A stretch of DNA of 64,000 nucleotides from Chimaeribacter arupi (GTDB lineage: Bacteria; Pseudomonadota; Gammaproteobacteria; Enterobacterales; Enterobacteriaceae): NCBI RefSeq assembly GCF_002858805.1, contig NZ_PJZI01000004.1:115645-179644 (forward strand), given 5' to 3'. Position numbers and translations under genes: made by a program. Below, in pieces: positions 28,784 to 36,900 of this stretch; within the stretch, counting starts at the first letter, position 1, and each line of letters begins with the position of its first letter. Under the pieces are notes generated by a model, which was not told the origin of the DNA, did not search any database, and saw only the letters and a program-made list of their open reading frames with translations.

Positions 28784-31243
28784 TTAAACCCCCAACTTCC
28801 ATGACAGTGTGCGTAAAAGATCTGCAAAGACGCCGGCCGCCGTGACATCATTCCCGGCCCCGTAACCCCGCAGCACCAGCGGCAGCGGCTGGTAGTAACG
28901 GCTGTAGAACGCCAGGGCGTTTTCACCGTTCTTCACTTTAAACAATGGATCGTTGCCGTCAACGGCCGCGATTTTCACTTTGCAGCGCCCCTCTTCAATC
29001 ACCCCGATATAACGCAGCACTTTCCCGGCGTCCCGCGCCTCCGCCACCCGGCGGGCGAACGCGTCGTCAAGCGTGGGCAGGCGTTGCAGGAAGGTGGCCA
29101 CGTCACCCTGGCTGTCAAAGGTGGCGGGCAGCACCGGTTCCACCTCAATCTCATTCAGCTCCAGCGTATACCCGGCCTCACGCGCCAGGATCAGCAGCTT
29201 GCGCGCCACGTCCATGCCGGAGAGATCGTCACGCGGATCGGGTTCGGTATAGCCCATCTCTTTCGCCTGCAACGTGGCCGCCGAGAGTGACATGCCTTCA
29301 TCCAGCTTGCCGAAGATAAAGGAGAGCGAACCGGAAAGAATACCGGAGAAGCGGGTAAGCTCATCGCCCGCATTCAGCAGGTTTTGCAGGTTTTCAATCA
29401 CCGGCAGCCCCGCCCCGACGTTGGTGTCGTAGAGGAATTTGCGGCGGGAGCCTTGCGCGGCTTTGCGCAGCTGGTGGTAGTAATTCATCGACGAGGTGTT
29501 GGCCTTTTTGTTCGGCGTTACCACGTGGAACCCATCGGCCAGGAAATCGGCATACTGGTCCGCCACATCCTGGCTGGAGGTGCAGTCCACAATCACCGGG
29601 TTCAGCAGGTGATACTCTTTCACCAGGCGGATCAGGCGGCCCAGGTTGAAACTCTCCTGCGCGGCACCCAGCTCATCACGCCAGCTCTCCAGCGCAATGC
29701 CGTGCACGTTGGTCAGCATCGCCCGGGAGTTGGCAATGCCGCAGACCCGCAAATCGATGTGCTTTTGCTTCAGCCACGCCTGCTGGCGGTTGATCTGCTC
29801 GATCAAGGCACCGCCGACCCCGCCGACGCCAATTACAAACACCTCGATCACCTGATCGGTGTTGAACAGCATCTGGTGGCTGACACGCACGCCGGTGGTG
29901 GCGTCATCATTGTTGACCACCACGGAGATCGAGCGCTCAGAGGAGCCTTGCGCAATCGCCACAATATTGATGTTGGCCCGCGCCAGCGCTGAGAAGAATT
30001 TAGCCGAGATGCCGCGCAAGGTGCGCATCCCATCCCCCACCACAGAGATCACCGCCAGCCGCTCCATCACATCCAGCGGTTCCAGCAGGCCATCTTTCAG
30101 CTCCAGATAAAACTCCTCTTCCAGGGCGTAACGGGTGCGCGCCATATCGCTCTGCGGCACGCAGAAGCTGATGCTGTATTCCGACGAGGACTGGGTGATC
30201 AGCACCACGGAGATCCCGGCGCGGGACATCACGGCAAACACGCGCGCCGCCATGCCGACCATGCCTTTCATGCCCGGCCCGGAGACGTTGAACATCGCCA
30301 TATTGTTCAGGTTGGTGATGCCTTTGACCGGGTTGGCCTCGTCATGGCTGTCACCCCCAATCAGCGTGCCCGGTGCCTGCGGGTTGGCGGTGTTTTTGAT
30401 CAGGCACGGGATCTGGAACTGGGCAATCGGCGTGATGGTGCGCGGGTGCAGCACTTTGGCCCCAAAATAGGAGAGCTCCATCGCCTCCTGATAGGACATC
30501 GATTTCAGCAGGCGCGCATCCGGCACGGTGCGCGGGTCACAGGTGTAGACGCCGTCAACATCCGTCCAGATCTCACAGCAGTCGGCGCGCAAACAGGCCG
30601 CCAGCACCGCCGCAGAGTAGTCGGAACCATTGCGGCCCAGCACCACCAGTTCCCCCTTCTCATTGCCGGCGGTAAACCCGGCCATCAGGATGATATGGTC
30701 AGCGGGAATGGCCGCGGCAGAGATCCGCAGGGTGGACTCGGTGATGTCCACGGTCGATTCCAGATAGTGCCCCTGGGCCAGCAGCTTCTCGACCGGGTTG
30801 ATCACCGTGACCGGGAAGCCTTTCGCGCGGAATACCGCCTCCATGATCGCGATGGAGAGTTTCTCACCCAGACAGATGATCGCGGCGTTGACGCTGTCGG
30901 GGCACTGCCCCAGCAGGGCGATGCCGTGCAGCTTCTGCTTAAGCTGGGCGATCTCCTGCTCCACAAACGCTTTCACCCCGGCCAGATCGAACCCCGGCTG
31001 CGCCTGTGCCAGCCCGGTGAGCAGCTCAGAGAAAATACGCTCGGCATCGCTGATATTCGGCTGGATGTCCTGCCCTGCGACCGTTTTTTCCACCATGGCC
31101 ACCAGGTGGTTGGTGATCTTCGCCGGTGCAGAAAGGACGGTGGCGACTTGTCCCTGACGTGCGTTGCTTTCCATAATATCGGCCACGCGTAAAAAGCGCT
31201 CCGCATTCGCTACCGAGGTCCCGCCAAATTTCAGCACTCGCAT
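28784..31243 (-). CDS. thrA: Bifunctional aspartokinase I / homoserine dehydrogenase I
   Basis: First and third steps of threonine synthesis in one chain. The N-terminal aspartokinase has '[17 protein letters not shown]'; two ACT domains in the middle carry threonine feedback inhibition; the homoserine dehydrogenase half has the NAD(P) loop '[17 protein letters not shown]' near residue 470 and catalytic '[20 protein letters not shown]'. 819 aa versus 820. Preceded by the thr leader and attenuator. Confidence 0.98.
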   Translation of the reverse strand: MRVLKFGGTSVANAERFLRVADIMESNARQGQVATVLSAPAKITNHLVAMVEKTVAGQDIQPNISDAERIFSELLTGLAQAQPGFDLAGVKAFVEQEIAQLKQKLHGIALLGQCPDSVNAAIICLGEKLSIAIMEAVFRAKGFPVTVINPVEKLLAQGHYLESTVDITESTLRISAAAIPADHIILMAGFTAGNEKGELVVLGRNGSDYSAAVLAACLRADCCEIWTDVDGVYTCDPRTVPDARLLKSMSYQEAMELSYFGAKVLHPRTITPIAQFQIPCLIKNTANPQAPGTLIGGDSHDEANPVKGITNLNNMAMFNVSGPGMKGMVGMAARVFAVMSRAGISVVLITQSSSEYSISFCVPQSDMARTRYALEEEFYLELKDGLLEPLDVMERLAVISVVGDGMRTLRGISAKFFSALARANINIVAIAQGSSERSISVVVNNDDATTGVRVSHQMLFNTDQVIEVFVIGVGGVGGALIEQINRQQAWLKQKHIDLRVCGIANSRAMLTNVHGIALESWRDELGAAQESFNLGRLIRLVKEYHLLNPVIVDCTSSQDVADQYADFLADGFHVVTPNKKANTSSMNYYHQLRKAAQGSRRKFLYDTNVGAGLPVIENLQNLLNAGDELTRFSGILSGSLSFIFGKLDEGMSLSAATLQAKEMGYTEPDPRDDLSGMDVARKLLILAREAGYTLELNEIEVEPVLPATFDSQGDVATFLQRLPTLDDAFARRVAEARDAGKVLRYIGVIEEGRCKVKIAAVDGNDPLFKVKNGENALAFYSRYYQPLPLVLRGYGAGNDVTAAGVFADLLRTLSWKLGV

Positions 31244-31269
31244 TTCTGGTTTCTCCTGAATTTATGCCG

Positions 31270-31301
31270 AAAAAAAAGCCCGCACTGTGAGGTGCGGGCT
31301 T
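31270..31301 (-). terminator. thr attenuator (terminator hairpin)
   Basis: AAGCCCGCAC (31276-31285), 6-nt loop, GTGCGGGCTT (31292-31301), with an A-run (31270-31277) giving the leftward U-tract. It sits between thrL and thrA, 27 bp before the thrA start, and is the termination switch of the operon. Confidence 0.93.
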
Positions 31302-31325
31302 TTTTCTTGTTTTTTCCTGTACGCG

Positions 31326-31394
31326 TCAGCCCGCCCCGTTACCTGTGGTACCGGTGGTGGTAATAATTGTGGTGTTCAGGCTGATGTGTCGCAT
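31326..31394 (-). CDS. thrL: thr operon leader peptide
   Basis: 22-residue reading frame starting MRHISLNTTII and ending TGNGAG, with seven Thr and three Ile codons clustered at residues 4-17. Ribosome stalling at these codons when charged tRNA-Thr or tRNA-Ile is scarce prevents the attenuator from forming. The E. coli peptide has the same ISTT..TTT logic and the same GNGAG end. Too short for ordinary gene finders; placed between promoter and attenuator exactly as expected. Confidence 0.93.
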   Translation of the reverse strand: MRHISLNTTIITTTGTTGNGAG

Positions 31395-31428
31395 GGAGTC
31401 TGTCTGTCCGATTTATCTGTCCCCCTAT

Positions 31429-31457
31429 TAGCTAAAGCAATCGCCCTTTCAAGTCAA
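31429..31457 (-). promoter_or_regulatory. thr operon promoter
   Basis: Read leftward: TTGACT (31457-31452), 17-nt spacer, TAGCTA (31434-31429), about 35 bp before the thrL ATG. A near-consensus -35 with a modest -10. Confidence 0.7.
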
Positions 31458-31610
31458 ATTATTTCTCCGGGCACCGGCGGAAAGCGCGAGGCAGCCCGCA
31501 AAGCGTTCTCACTGCAAAAGCCCGTGCGCTCCGGCATATCGCTTGATGCACGCAAGACGTGCAGACGATCCCACTGCCTGATCCACGCCGGGCAGGAGAA
31601 TCCTCAGCGC

Positions 31611-32297
31611 TTAGTCAGCGAGTTTTTTTTCGATGTCATGCAACAAACGGTGCAACATCGCCGTGTCCCGCTGAGACACACTGCCCAGCCGCTGGTTGAT
31701 CCAGGCCACCATTTTGTGGTCCTGCTCGCAGCCAAGTTGCGGCAACAGGCCCAGCGCCCGGCTGCGCAGCGCGGCCAATTGGCCCGGCTCGGCGGCCGGG
31801 GCCACCGCCTGCGCCTGCTGATGCAGGGCGGAAAGCTGGTAACAGTAGACCATCACCGCCTGCCCGAGGTTAAGGGACGGGTAATCGGCCTGCATCGGCA
31901 CGCCGGTCAGCAGATCCGCCAGCGCCAGCTCCTCGTTGGTCAGCCCGGAATCCTCCCGGCCAAACACCAGCGCCGCATGGTGGATCCACTGCTGTTTTTC
32001 CTCCAGTTGTGCCTGGAGCTCCTGCGGGGTGCAGTAGTAGTGATAGTGTGAACGGCTGCGCGCCGTGGTGGCGATGGTCAGGTCGATACCGGCCAGCGCC
32101 GCCTCCAGGGTGGGATAGTGCCGGGCCTTCTCCAGGATGTCGGTGGAGCCGTGGGCGACCCAGCCGGCCTCCGGCTGCCGGTGGGTATCGCTGTCAACGA
32201 TACGCAGTGACGAGAAGCCCATGGTCTTCATGGCGCGGGCCGCCGCGCCGACATTTTCCGGGCGGGCGGGCGAAACTAAAATAATATGCAGTTGCAT
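31611..32297 (-). CDS. yjtD: SPOUT-family RNA methyltransferase, YjtD (TrmJ/LasT-like)
   Basis: Predicted tRNA/rRNA 2'-O-methyltransferase with the knotted SPOUT fold. Motifs: 'VSPARPENVGAAARAMKTMGF' (motif 1), 'ALVFGREDSGLTNEEL' (motif 2) and 'YPSLNLGQAVMVYCYQL' (motif 3). Length 228 aa and the C-terminal 'RDTAMLHRLLHDIEKK' match E. coli YjtD, also next to thrL. True substrate is not known for this homologue. Confidence 0.92.
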   Translation of the reverse strand: MQLHIILVSPARPENVGAAARAMKTMGFSSLRIVDSDTHRQPEAGWVAHGSTDILEKARHYPTLEAALAGIDLTIATTARSRSHYHYYCTPQELQAQLEEKQQWIHHAALVFGREDSGLTNEELALADLLTGVPMQADYPSLNLGQAVMVYCYQLSALHQQAQAVAPAAEPGQLAALRSRALGLLPQLGCEQDHKMVAWINQRLGSVSQRDTAMLHRLLHDIEKKLAD

Positions 32298-32654
32298 AAC
32301 AGGCTCAACAGGTCAAAAAAGAGAAACGTTCATTACTTTACCTTGTCGGTGGGATGCTGACCAGTTACGCTAATTTTACAGTGCATTAACATAAAAGCAG
32401 GGGCCATTTTCACCGGCTGATGTGCAGAATAATCCGCTTCATGATTAAAAAACTTTAAGTTATAACATTGCTTTATTTATACGGATGAAATTTTTATAAA
32501 TCAAACGGATATAGTTTATCTTTTTCATAGATAATTAATATTAATTGCCACCATTAATCGTCATTAAAAGCGCAGGAATAATCGTTAAAGTGTGACTAAA
32601 CCCGGCATTCTACGAAGTGTTTATCACCAATCTGTTAACGTGCTACAATTGAAT

Positions 32655-32668
32655 TTGATATATGTCAA
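32655..32668. promoter_or_regulatory. FNR-type box upstream of arcA
   Basis: TTGAT-ATAT-GTCAA, one mismatch from the FNR consensus TTGAT-N4-ATCAA, about 285 bp before the arcA ATG. E. coli arcA is activated anaerobically by FNR from its long leader region, so the position is plausible. The rest of 32298-32650 is AT-rich with nothing else I can name. Confidence 0.65.
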
Positions 32669-32729
32669 CAAAGCGTAGTTTTGTTGGGTGGTAAATTCGA
32701 TACACACTGTTATATTGCTGTTAATGGGG

Positions 32730-32891
32730 CTAGGATGTGCGCCTCTTTTGGTTCCCTGGCGCGGTTAGCGTATCTTCCCCAACCAGACTGGCGATGTTGT
32801 TGACGTTGATGGAAAGTGCATCAAGAACGAGTTTACGTACTTTAGTCGGGTAGTAAGGTGAGTTGACGGCCATTGCCGCATACAGCTCCAT
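32730..32891 (-). CDS. yjjY: YjjY-like small ORF divergent from arcA
   Basis: 53-codon frame (ATG at 32891; in-frame ATG also at 32873). The segment 'TKVRKLVLDALSINVNNIASLV' matches the N-terminal half of E. coli YjjY, which likewise lies divergently upstream of arcA; the C-terminal halves differ. It overlaps the arcA leader on the opposite strand, so the conservation could instead reflect arcA regulatory RNA. Function unknown; I saw no clear ribosome-binding site. Confidence 0.5.
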   Translation of the reverse strand: MELYAAMAVNSPYYPTKVRKLVLDALSINVNNIASLVGEDTLTAPGNQKRRTS

Positions 32892-32950
32892 GAGAACAAA
32901 GACTTCTGTACTTCCTATTTTCTATTTGTTGGCAATTTTAGGTAGCAAAC

Positions 32951-33667
32951 ATGCAGACCCCGCAAATCCTGATCGTCGAAGACGAGTTGGTCACTCGTAA
33001 TACGTTAAAGACCATTTTTGAGGCCGAAGGCTACCTGGTCTATGAGGCCAATGACGGTGCGGAGATGCACCAGATCCTGTCTGAAAATGACATCAACCTC
33101 GTTATCATGGATATCAACCTGCCGGGGAAAAACGGCTTGTTGCTAGCCCGTGAGCTTCGCGAACAGGCGAGTGTCGCCCTGATGTTCCTGACCGGCCGCG
33201 ATAATGAAGTGGATAAGATCCTTGGCCTGGAAATCGGCGCGGATGATTACATCACCAAGCCGTTCAACCCACGCGAACTGACTATCCGCGCGCGTAACCT
33301 GCTCTCCCGCACCATGAACCTGGCGAGCACCGGTGAAGAACGTCGTCTGGTGGAGAGCTATCGTTTCAATGGCTGGGAGCTGGACATCAACAGCCGTTCC
33401 CTGATAAGCCCCCAGGGCGATCACTACAAGCTGCCGCGCAGTGAATTCCGCGCCATGCTGCACTTCTGTGAGAACCCCGGCAAAATTCAGACCCGTGGTG
33501 AATTGTTGAAAAAAATGACCGGGCGTGAGCTGAAACCGCACGACCGTACCGTGGATGTCACCATCCGCCGTATCCGCAAGCATTTTGAATCCACGCCGGA
33601 TACCCCGGAAATCATCGCCACAATCCACGGCGAAGGTTACCGTTTCTGTGGTGACCTGGAAGAGTAA
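32951..33667 (+). CDS. arcA: Aerobic respiration control response regulator ArcA
   Basis: OmpR-family regulator repressing aerobic metabolism under low oxygen, phosphorylated by ArcB. Receiver domain with 'VEDE', phospho-Asp in '[14 protein letters not shown]' and Lys in '[12 protein letters not shown]'; C-terminal winged helix with '[15 protein letters not shown]' and '[13 protein letters not shown]'. 238 aa, same as E. coli. A long leader with an FNR box precedes it; E. coli has creBCD between arcA and creA but here creA follows directly, convergent. Confidence 0.99.
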   Translation: MQTPQILIVEDELVTRNTLKTIFEAEGYLVYEANDGAEMHQILSENDINLVIMDINLPGKNGLLLARELREQASVALMFLTGRDNEVDKILGLEIGADDYITKPFNPRELTIRARNLLSRTMNLASTGEERRLVESYRFNGWELDINSRSLISPQGDHYKLPRSEFRAMLHFCENPGKIQTRGELLKKMTGRELKPHDRTVDVTIRRIRKHFESTPDTPEIIATIHGEGYRFCGDLEE

Positions 33668-33697
33668 ATCCCGGAAGCCTAAGGCTCTGCCGGAAAC

Positions 33698-33728
33698 AAA
33701 AAAGCCAGCGTCTGCGCTGGCTTTTTTT
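33698..33728. terminator. Bidirectional terminator arcA / creA
   Basis: AAAGCCAGCG, loop TCTG, CGCTGGCTTT (33701-33724) with A-run and T-run, between two convergent genes. Confidence 0.9.
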
Positions 33729-33733
33729 ATGGG

Positions 33734-34210
33734 TTATCGCCCGCTCCAGGGGATAATCGGCACCGCGCTCAGGGCATTTTTCGGTGAGCCGTCCACGACT
33801 TTGTCTGAATAGGTCAGGTAGATCAACGCATTGCGCTTTTCATCATAGAAACGCACTACCTGCAGCTTCTTGAAAATCAACGACGTCCGCTTCTGGAACA
33901 CCACCACGCCTTTATCCTGCGTCTGTTTGACTTTGTCACTCAGCGTAATCGGGCCGACCTGCTGGCAGGAGATGGCCGCGTCTGAGGTGTCTTCAGCCAG
34001 CCCCAGCCCCCCCTTGATCCCGCCGGTTTTTGCCCGGCTGATATAACAGGTGACGTTATTGACGTCCGGATCATCAAAAGCCTCGACAACAATTTTGTGG
34101 TCCGGCCCGAACAGTTTAAACACGGTATCCACTTCGCCGACCTGTTCAGCCTGCGCCATCCCTGCACTGCCCAACAGCAGGCTGCAACATATTAACCAGC
34201 TTATTTTCAT
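33734..34210 (-). CDS. creA: CreA family protein (periplasmic, function unknown)
   Basis: 158 aa. Signal peptide [21 protein letters not shown], then a compact domain with '[21 protein letters not shown]' and '[12 protein letters not shown]' characteristic of CreA. In E. coli creA heads the creABCD cluster, but here creB, creC and creD are missing from the locus and arcA is adjacent. The biochemical function of CreA is not established. Confidence 0.94.
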   Translation of the reverse strand: MKISWLICCSLLLGSAGMAQAEQVGEVDTVFKLFGPDHKIVVEAFDDPDVNNVTCYISRAKTGGIKGGLGLAEDTSDAAISCQQVGPITLSDKVKQTQDKGVVVFQKRTSLIFKKLQVVRFYDEKRNALIYLTYSDKVVDGSPKNALSAVPIIPWSGR

Positions 34211-34418
34211 TTACTTACTCCCTTTTACCATAAAGTAACGCGGTCGGCTTACCACTGCCATCTCTGTACCGTGCTCACAAAAACAGATAATTCTCTACAT
34301 TTTTACCCCGCAATAGCACGTGCGGGCAAAAAATTCTTCAGAAGTGTTAGTCTGAAAATATTGCTATCATGCGGCGTCAAATTTAGTTGCGCCAATCTTA
34401 GTTCAATGAGGACGATCT

Positions 34419-35285
34419 ATGGATCAAGCCGGAATTATTCGCGATCTGCTTAGCTGGCTGGAAAGCCACCTTGATCAGCCGTTATCCCTTGATAATGTGG
34501 CAGCCAAAGCCGGGTATTCCAAATGGCATCTGCAACGTATGTTCAAGGATGTTACAGGGAATGCGATTGGTGCTTATATTCGTGCACGCCGTCTTTCGAA
34601 AGCCGCGGTCGCGCTTCGCCTGACCAGCCGCCCGATCCTGGATATCGCCCTGCAATACCGCTTTGATTCGCAGCAGACGTTTACGCGCGCGTTCAAAAAA
34701 CAGTTTGCCCAGACACCGGCGCTCTACCGCCGAGCGGAGGACTGGCACTCTTATGGCATCTGCCCGCCGATCAGGCTCGATAACCAGCCACTGCCGGAAC
34801 CGGAGTATGTCTCCTTGCCGGAGCAGCATCTGGTGGGCCTGACGCAAAGCTACACCTGCACCCTGGAGCAGCTTTCCCGGTTCCGCAGCGAATTGCGCTC
34901 GCAGTTCTGGGGCCAGTTCCTCGGCCAGGTTTCCACCCTGCCGCCGGTGCTGTACGGCCTGCACCACTCCCGCCCGAGCCAGGAAAAAGATGATGAGCAG
35001 GAGGTGTTCTACACCACTGCCCTGTTGCCGGAGCATGTGCCGGAGAGCGTGCAGGAGGGGCAGCCGGTGGTATTGCAGGGCGGCGAATACGCGATGTTCC
35101 GTTACGAGGGGCCGATCAGCGCCTTCCAGGACTTTATCCTGATGCTGTACAGCACCTGCCTGCCGCTGCTGAAAATGACCCGCCGCAAAGGCTACGACAT
35201 TGAGCGCTTCTCTCCGAGAGGCGATCAGAGCACACGCCCTCCGAAAGAAGTGGCGTGTGACTACCTGATCCCGATCCGGCGTTAA
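34419..35285 (+). CDS. rob: Right-origin-binding transcriptional activator Rob
   Basis: AraC/XylS-family activator of the mar-sox-rob regulon (antibiotic, solvent and superoxide tolerance). The N-terminal double HTH (residues 8-105) is nearly identical to E. coli Rob ('NVAAKAGYSKWHLQRMFKDVTG', 'QYRFDSQQTFTRAFKKQF'); the C-terminal GyrI-like ligand domain (120-288) ends 'YLIPIRR'. 288 aa versus 289. Divergent from creA; converges on gpmB with stop codons overlapping. Confidence 0.97.
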   Translation: MDQAGIIRDLLSWLESHLDQPLSLDNVAAKAGYSKWHLQRMFKDVTGNAIGAYIRARRLSKAAVALRLTSRPILDIALQYRFDSQQTFTRAFKKQFAQTPALYRRAEDWHSYGICPPIRLDNQPLPEPEYVSLPEQHLVGLTQSYTCTLEQLSRFRSELRSQFWGQFLGQVSTLPPVLYGLHHSRPSQEKDDEQEVFYTTALLPEHVPESVQEGQPVVLQGGEYAMFRYEGPISAFQDFILMLYSTCLPLLKMTRRKGYDIERFSPRGDQSTRPPKEVACDYLIPIRR

Positions 35286-35929
35286 CGCTGGAGTTCATCC
35301 AGGGCGGGCAAGTCCAGATGCGAGACATCGCCCGCACTCTCCACAATCCAGCCGGGGGCCAGCCACGGGCTTTGCTGGTGGTCCACGCGGGAAATCGAGC
35401 AGTTGCGCAGCCGTAACCGGCGTTCCGCATAAGGCGGCAAGCCGATAATGGTGCCCAGCAGGCAGCCCAGCGCAATACCGTGGCTGACCACCAGCGGCAC
35501 GCTGCCTGCCGGCAGTTCCAGCAGGCTGTTGAGCGCCTCATGCATCCGCGCGCCCAGCTCCGTCATGGATTCGCCCTGCGGGATGCGGCCATCCGGCGTG
35601 CCGTCCACCATCTGTTTGCGCCACGTCTCCTCTTCAGCCGTCAGGCTGTCGATTTCCCGTTCTTCCAGCACGCCCATATGCAGCTCGCGCAGGCGCGGTT
35701 CGAGGATTACCGGGCAGCCACAGGCATCGGCAATGATCTCTGCGGTACGGCGGGTGCGGCCCAGATCACTGGTGACCACATGGGTGATGCCGAGCGAGCG
35801 GGCGCGCTGCGCCACCTGGCGGGCCTGTAGCTCGCCCTTGGCGGTCAACGCGCTGTCTGACTGCCCCTGAATACGGCGCGCCGCATTCCATTCGGTTTCG
35901 CCGTGGCGAACAAGATATACCTGTAGCAT
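35282..35929 (-). CDS. gpmB: Phosphoglycerate mutase-like histidine phosphatase GpmB
   Basis: Histidine phosphatase superfamily: catalytic 'LVRHGETEWNAARRIQGQSD' (His9) and the second histidine in 'PLVVSHGIALG'. 215 aa as in E. coli GpmB, whose mutase role is doubtful; it is best regarded as a phosphatase of the family. Convergent with rob, sharing a 4-bp GTTAAC-embedded stop overlap, and divergent from yjjX. Confidence 0.93.
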   Translation of the reverse strand: MLQVYLVRHGETEWNAARRIQGQSDSALTAKGELQARQVAQRARSLGITHVVTSDLGRTRRTAEIIADACGCPVILEPRLRELHMGVLEEREIDSLTAEEETWRKQMVDGTPDGRIPQGESMTELGARMHEALNSLLELPAGSVPLVVSHGIALGCLLGTIIGLPPYAERRLRLRNCSISRVDHQQSPWLAPGWIVESAGDVSHLDLPALDELQR

Positions 35930-35981
35930 GTGTGTTTTCCGTTATACTGCGTGAAATTTGCCAAAGAATGCTGAAATCTTT

Positions 35982-36515
35982 ATGTATCACGTGGTCGTCG
36001 CAACAACCAATCCCGCCAAACTTGACGCTGTCCAACTGGCTTTTGAAGACATTTTCGGGGCAGGCACGTTCCGTATAGAAGGTGTCAACGTCGACAGCGG
36101 GGTGCCGTCCCAGCCAATGAGTAACCTGGAAACCCGCACCGGGGCGCGTCACCGGGTTATTTCAGCCCGCCAGGTGCGCCCGGAAGCGGATTTCTGGGTC
36201 GGGATTGAAGCCGGGATAGAAGAGGAGATGACTTTCGCGTGGATGGTGATCGAAAACATGCACCAACGCGGGGAGTCGCGCTCTGCCAGCCTGATGCTGC
36301 CGGAAACCATCCTGCAGGGGATCCGCCAGGGCAGTGAGCTCGGGGACGAAATGGCCAGGTTCAGCGGCATTGCCGATGTAAAACGCCGGGGCGGTGCCAT
36401 CGGCTTGTTTACTGCCGGGGTGCTGAGCCGCACCCGCGTATACCATCAGGCGCTGGTGCTGGCATTGGCCCCGTTCCATAACGAGATCTACCAGCAACGC
36501 CGCCGCACGCACTGA
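35982..36515 (+). CDS. yjjX: Non-canonical purine NTPase (inosine/xanthosine triphosphatase) YjjX
   Basis: Hydrolyses ITP/XTP to clean the nucleotide pool. '[13 protein letters not shown]' is the substrate loop; '[15 protein letters not shown]' and '[14 protein letters not shown]' are conserved. ATG at 35982 (MYHVVV) gives 177 aa (E. coli 170); an upstream in-frame extension to 35958 is unlikely. Its TGA abuts the trpR stop (TGATCA), leaving no space for a terminator. Confidence 0.92.
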   Translation: MYHVVVATTNPAKLDAVQLAFEDIFGAGTFRIEGVNVDSGVPSQPMSNLETRTGARHRVISARQVRPEADFWVGIEAGIEEEMTFAWMVIENMHQRGESRSASLMLPETILQGIRQGSELGDEMARFSGIADVKRRGGAIGLFTAGVLSRTRVYHQALVLALAPFHNEIYQQRRRTH

Positions 36516-36845
36516 TCAGGCCGGGTCGTCGAGCAGTTGCTCGGTCAGCCACTGTTTGAGTTCAGGCGTGGCGCTTTTCAAACTGTTGGAGCCGCGGGTG
36601 ATGGTCGCAATGCCGACCCCCAGCTCCCCTTTCAGCTCACGCTGGCTCAGTTCGCCCCGCATCAGCTCTTCAATAATCCGTAGCCGCGTGCCCAGCGAGG
36701 TGCGCTCGTCCGGGGTCAAAAACAGCTGCAACAGCTGCGGGTGCCGGTTTTCGGCAAACGCCTGCTGGAGCAGCGCGACAAAACGCAGCCAGTCTTCATT
36801 GCCTTGTTGGGAAAGAGCCGGATCGTTAAGGATTAATTGCGCCAT
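36516..36845 (-). CDS. trpR: Trp operon repressor TrpR
   Basis: Tryptophan-activated dimeric repressor of trp, aroH, mtr and its own gene. All-helical 109-aa protein with helix-turn-helix '[24 protein letters not shown]', nearly identical to E. coli TrpR (108 aa). A trp operator lies just upstream, so autoregulated; slt precedes it on the same strand, the E. coli arrangement. Confidence 0.97.
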   Translation of the reverse strand: MAQLILNDPALSQQGNEDWLRFVALLQQAFAENRHPQLLQLFLTPDERTSLGTRLRIIEELMRGELSQRELKGELGVGIATITRGSNSLKSATPELKQWLTEQLLDDPA

Positions 36846-36855
36846 AATCTGCTGC

Positions 36856-36875
36856 CATACTATTTAACTAGTACA
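36856..36875 (-). promoter_or_regulatory. trp operator at trpR
   Basis: Inverted repeat TACTA (36858-36862) and TAGTA (36869-36873) within GTACTAGTTAAATAGTAT on the trpR sense strand, one step from the consensus GTACTAGTTAACTAGTAC. Lies 11 bp upstream of the trpR ATG. Confidence 0.8.
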
Positions 36876-36900
36876 GCAGCATACCATAACCCAGTAAAAA

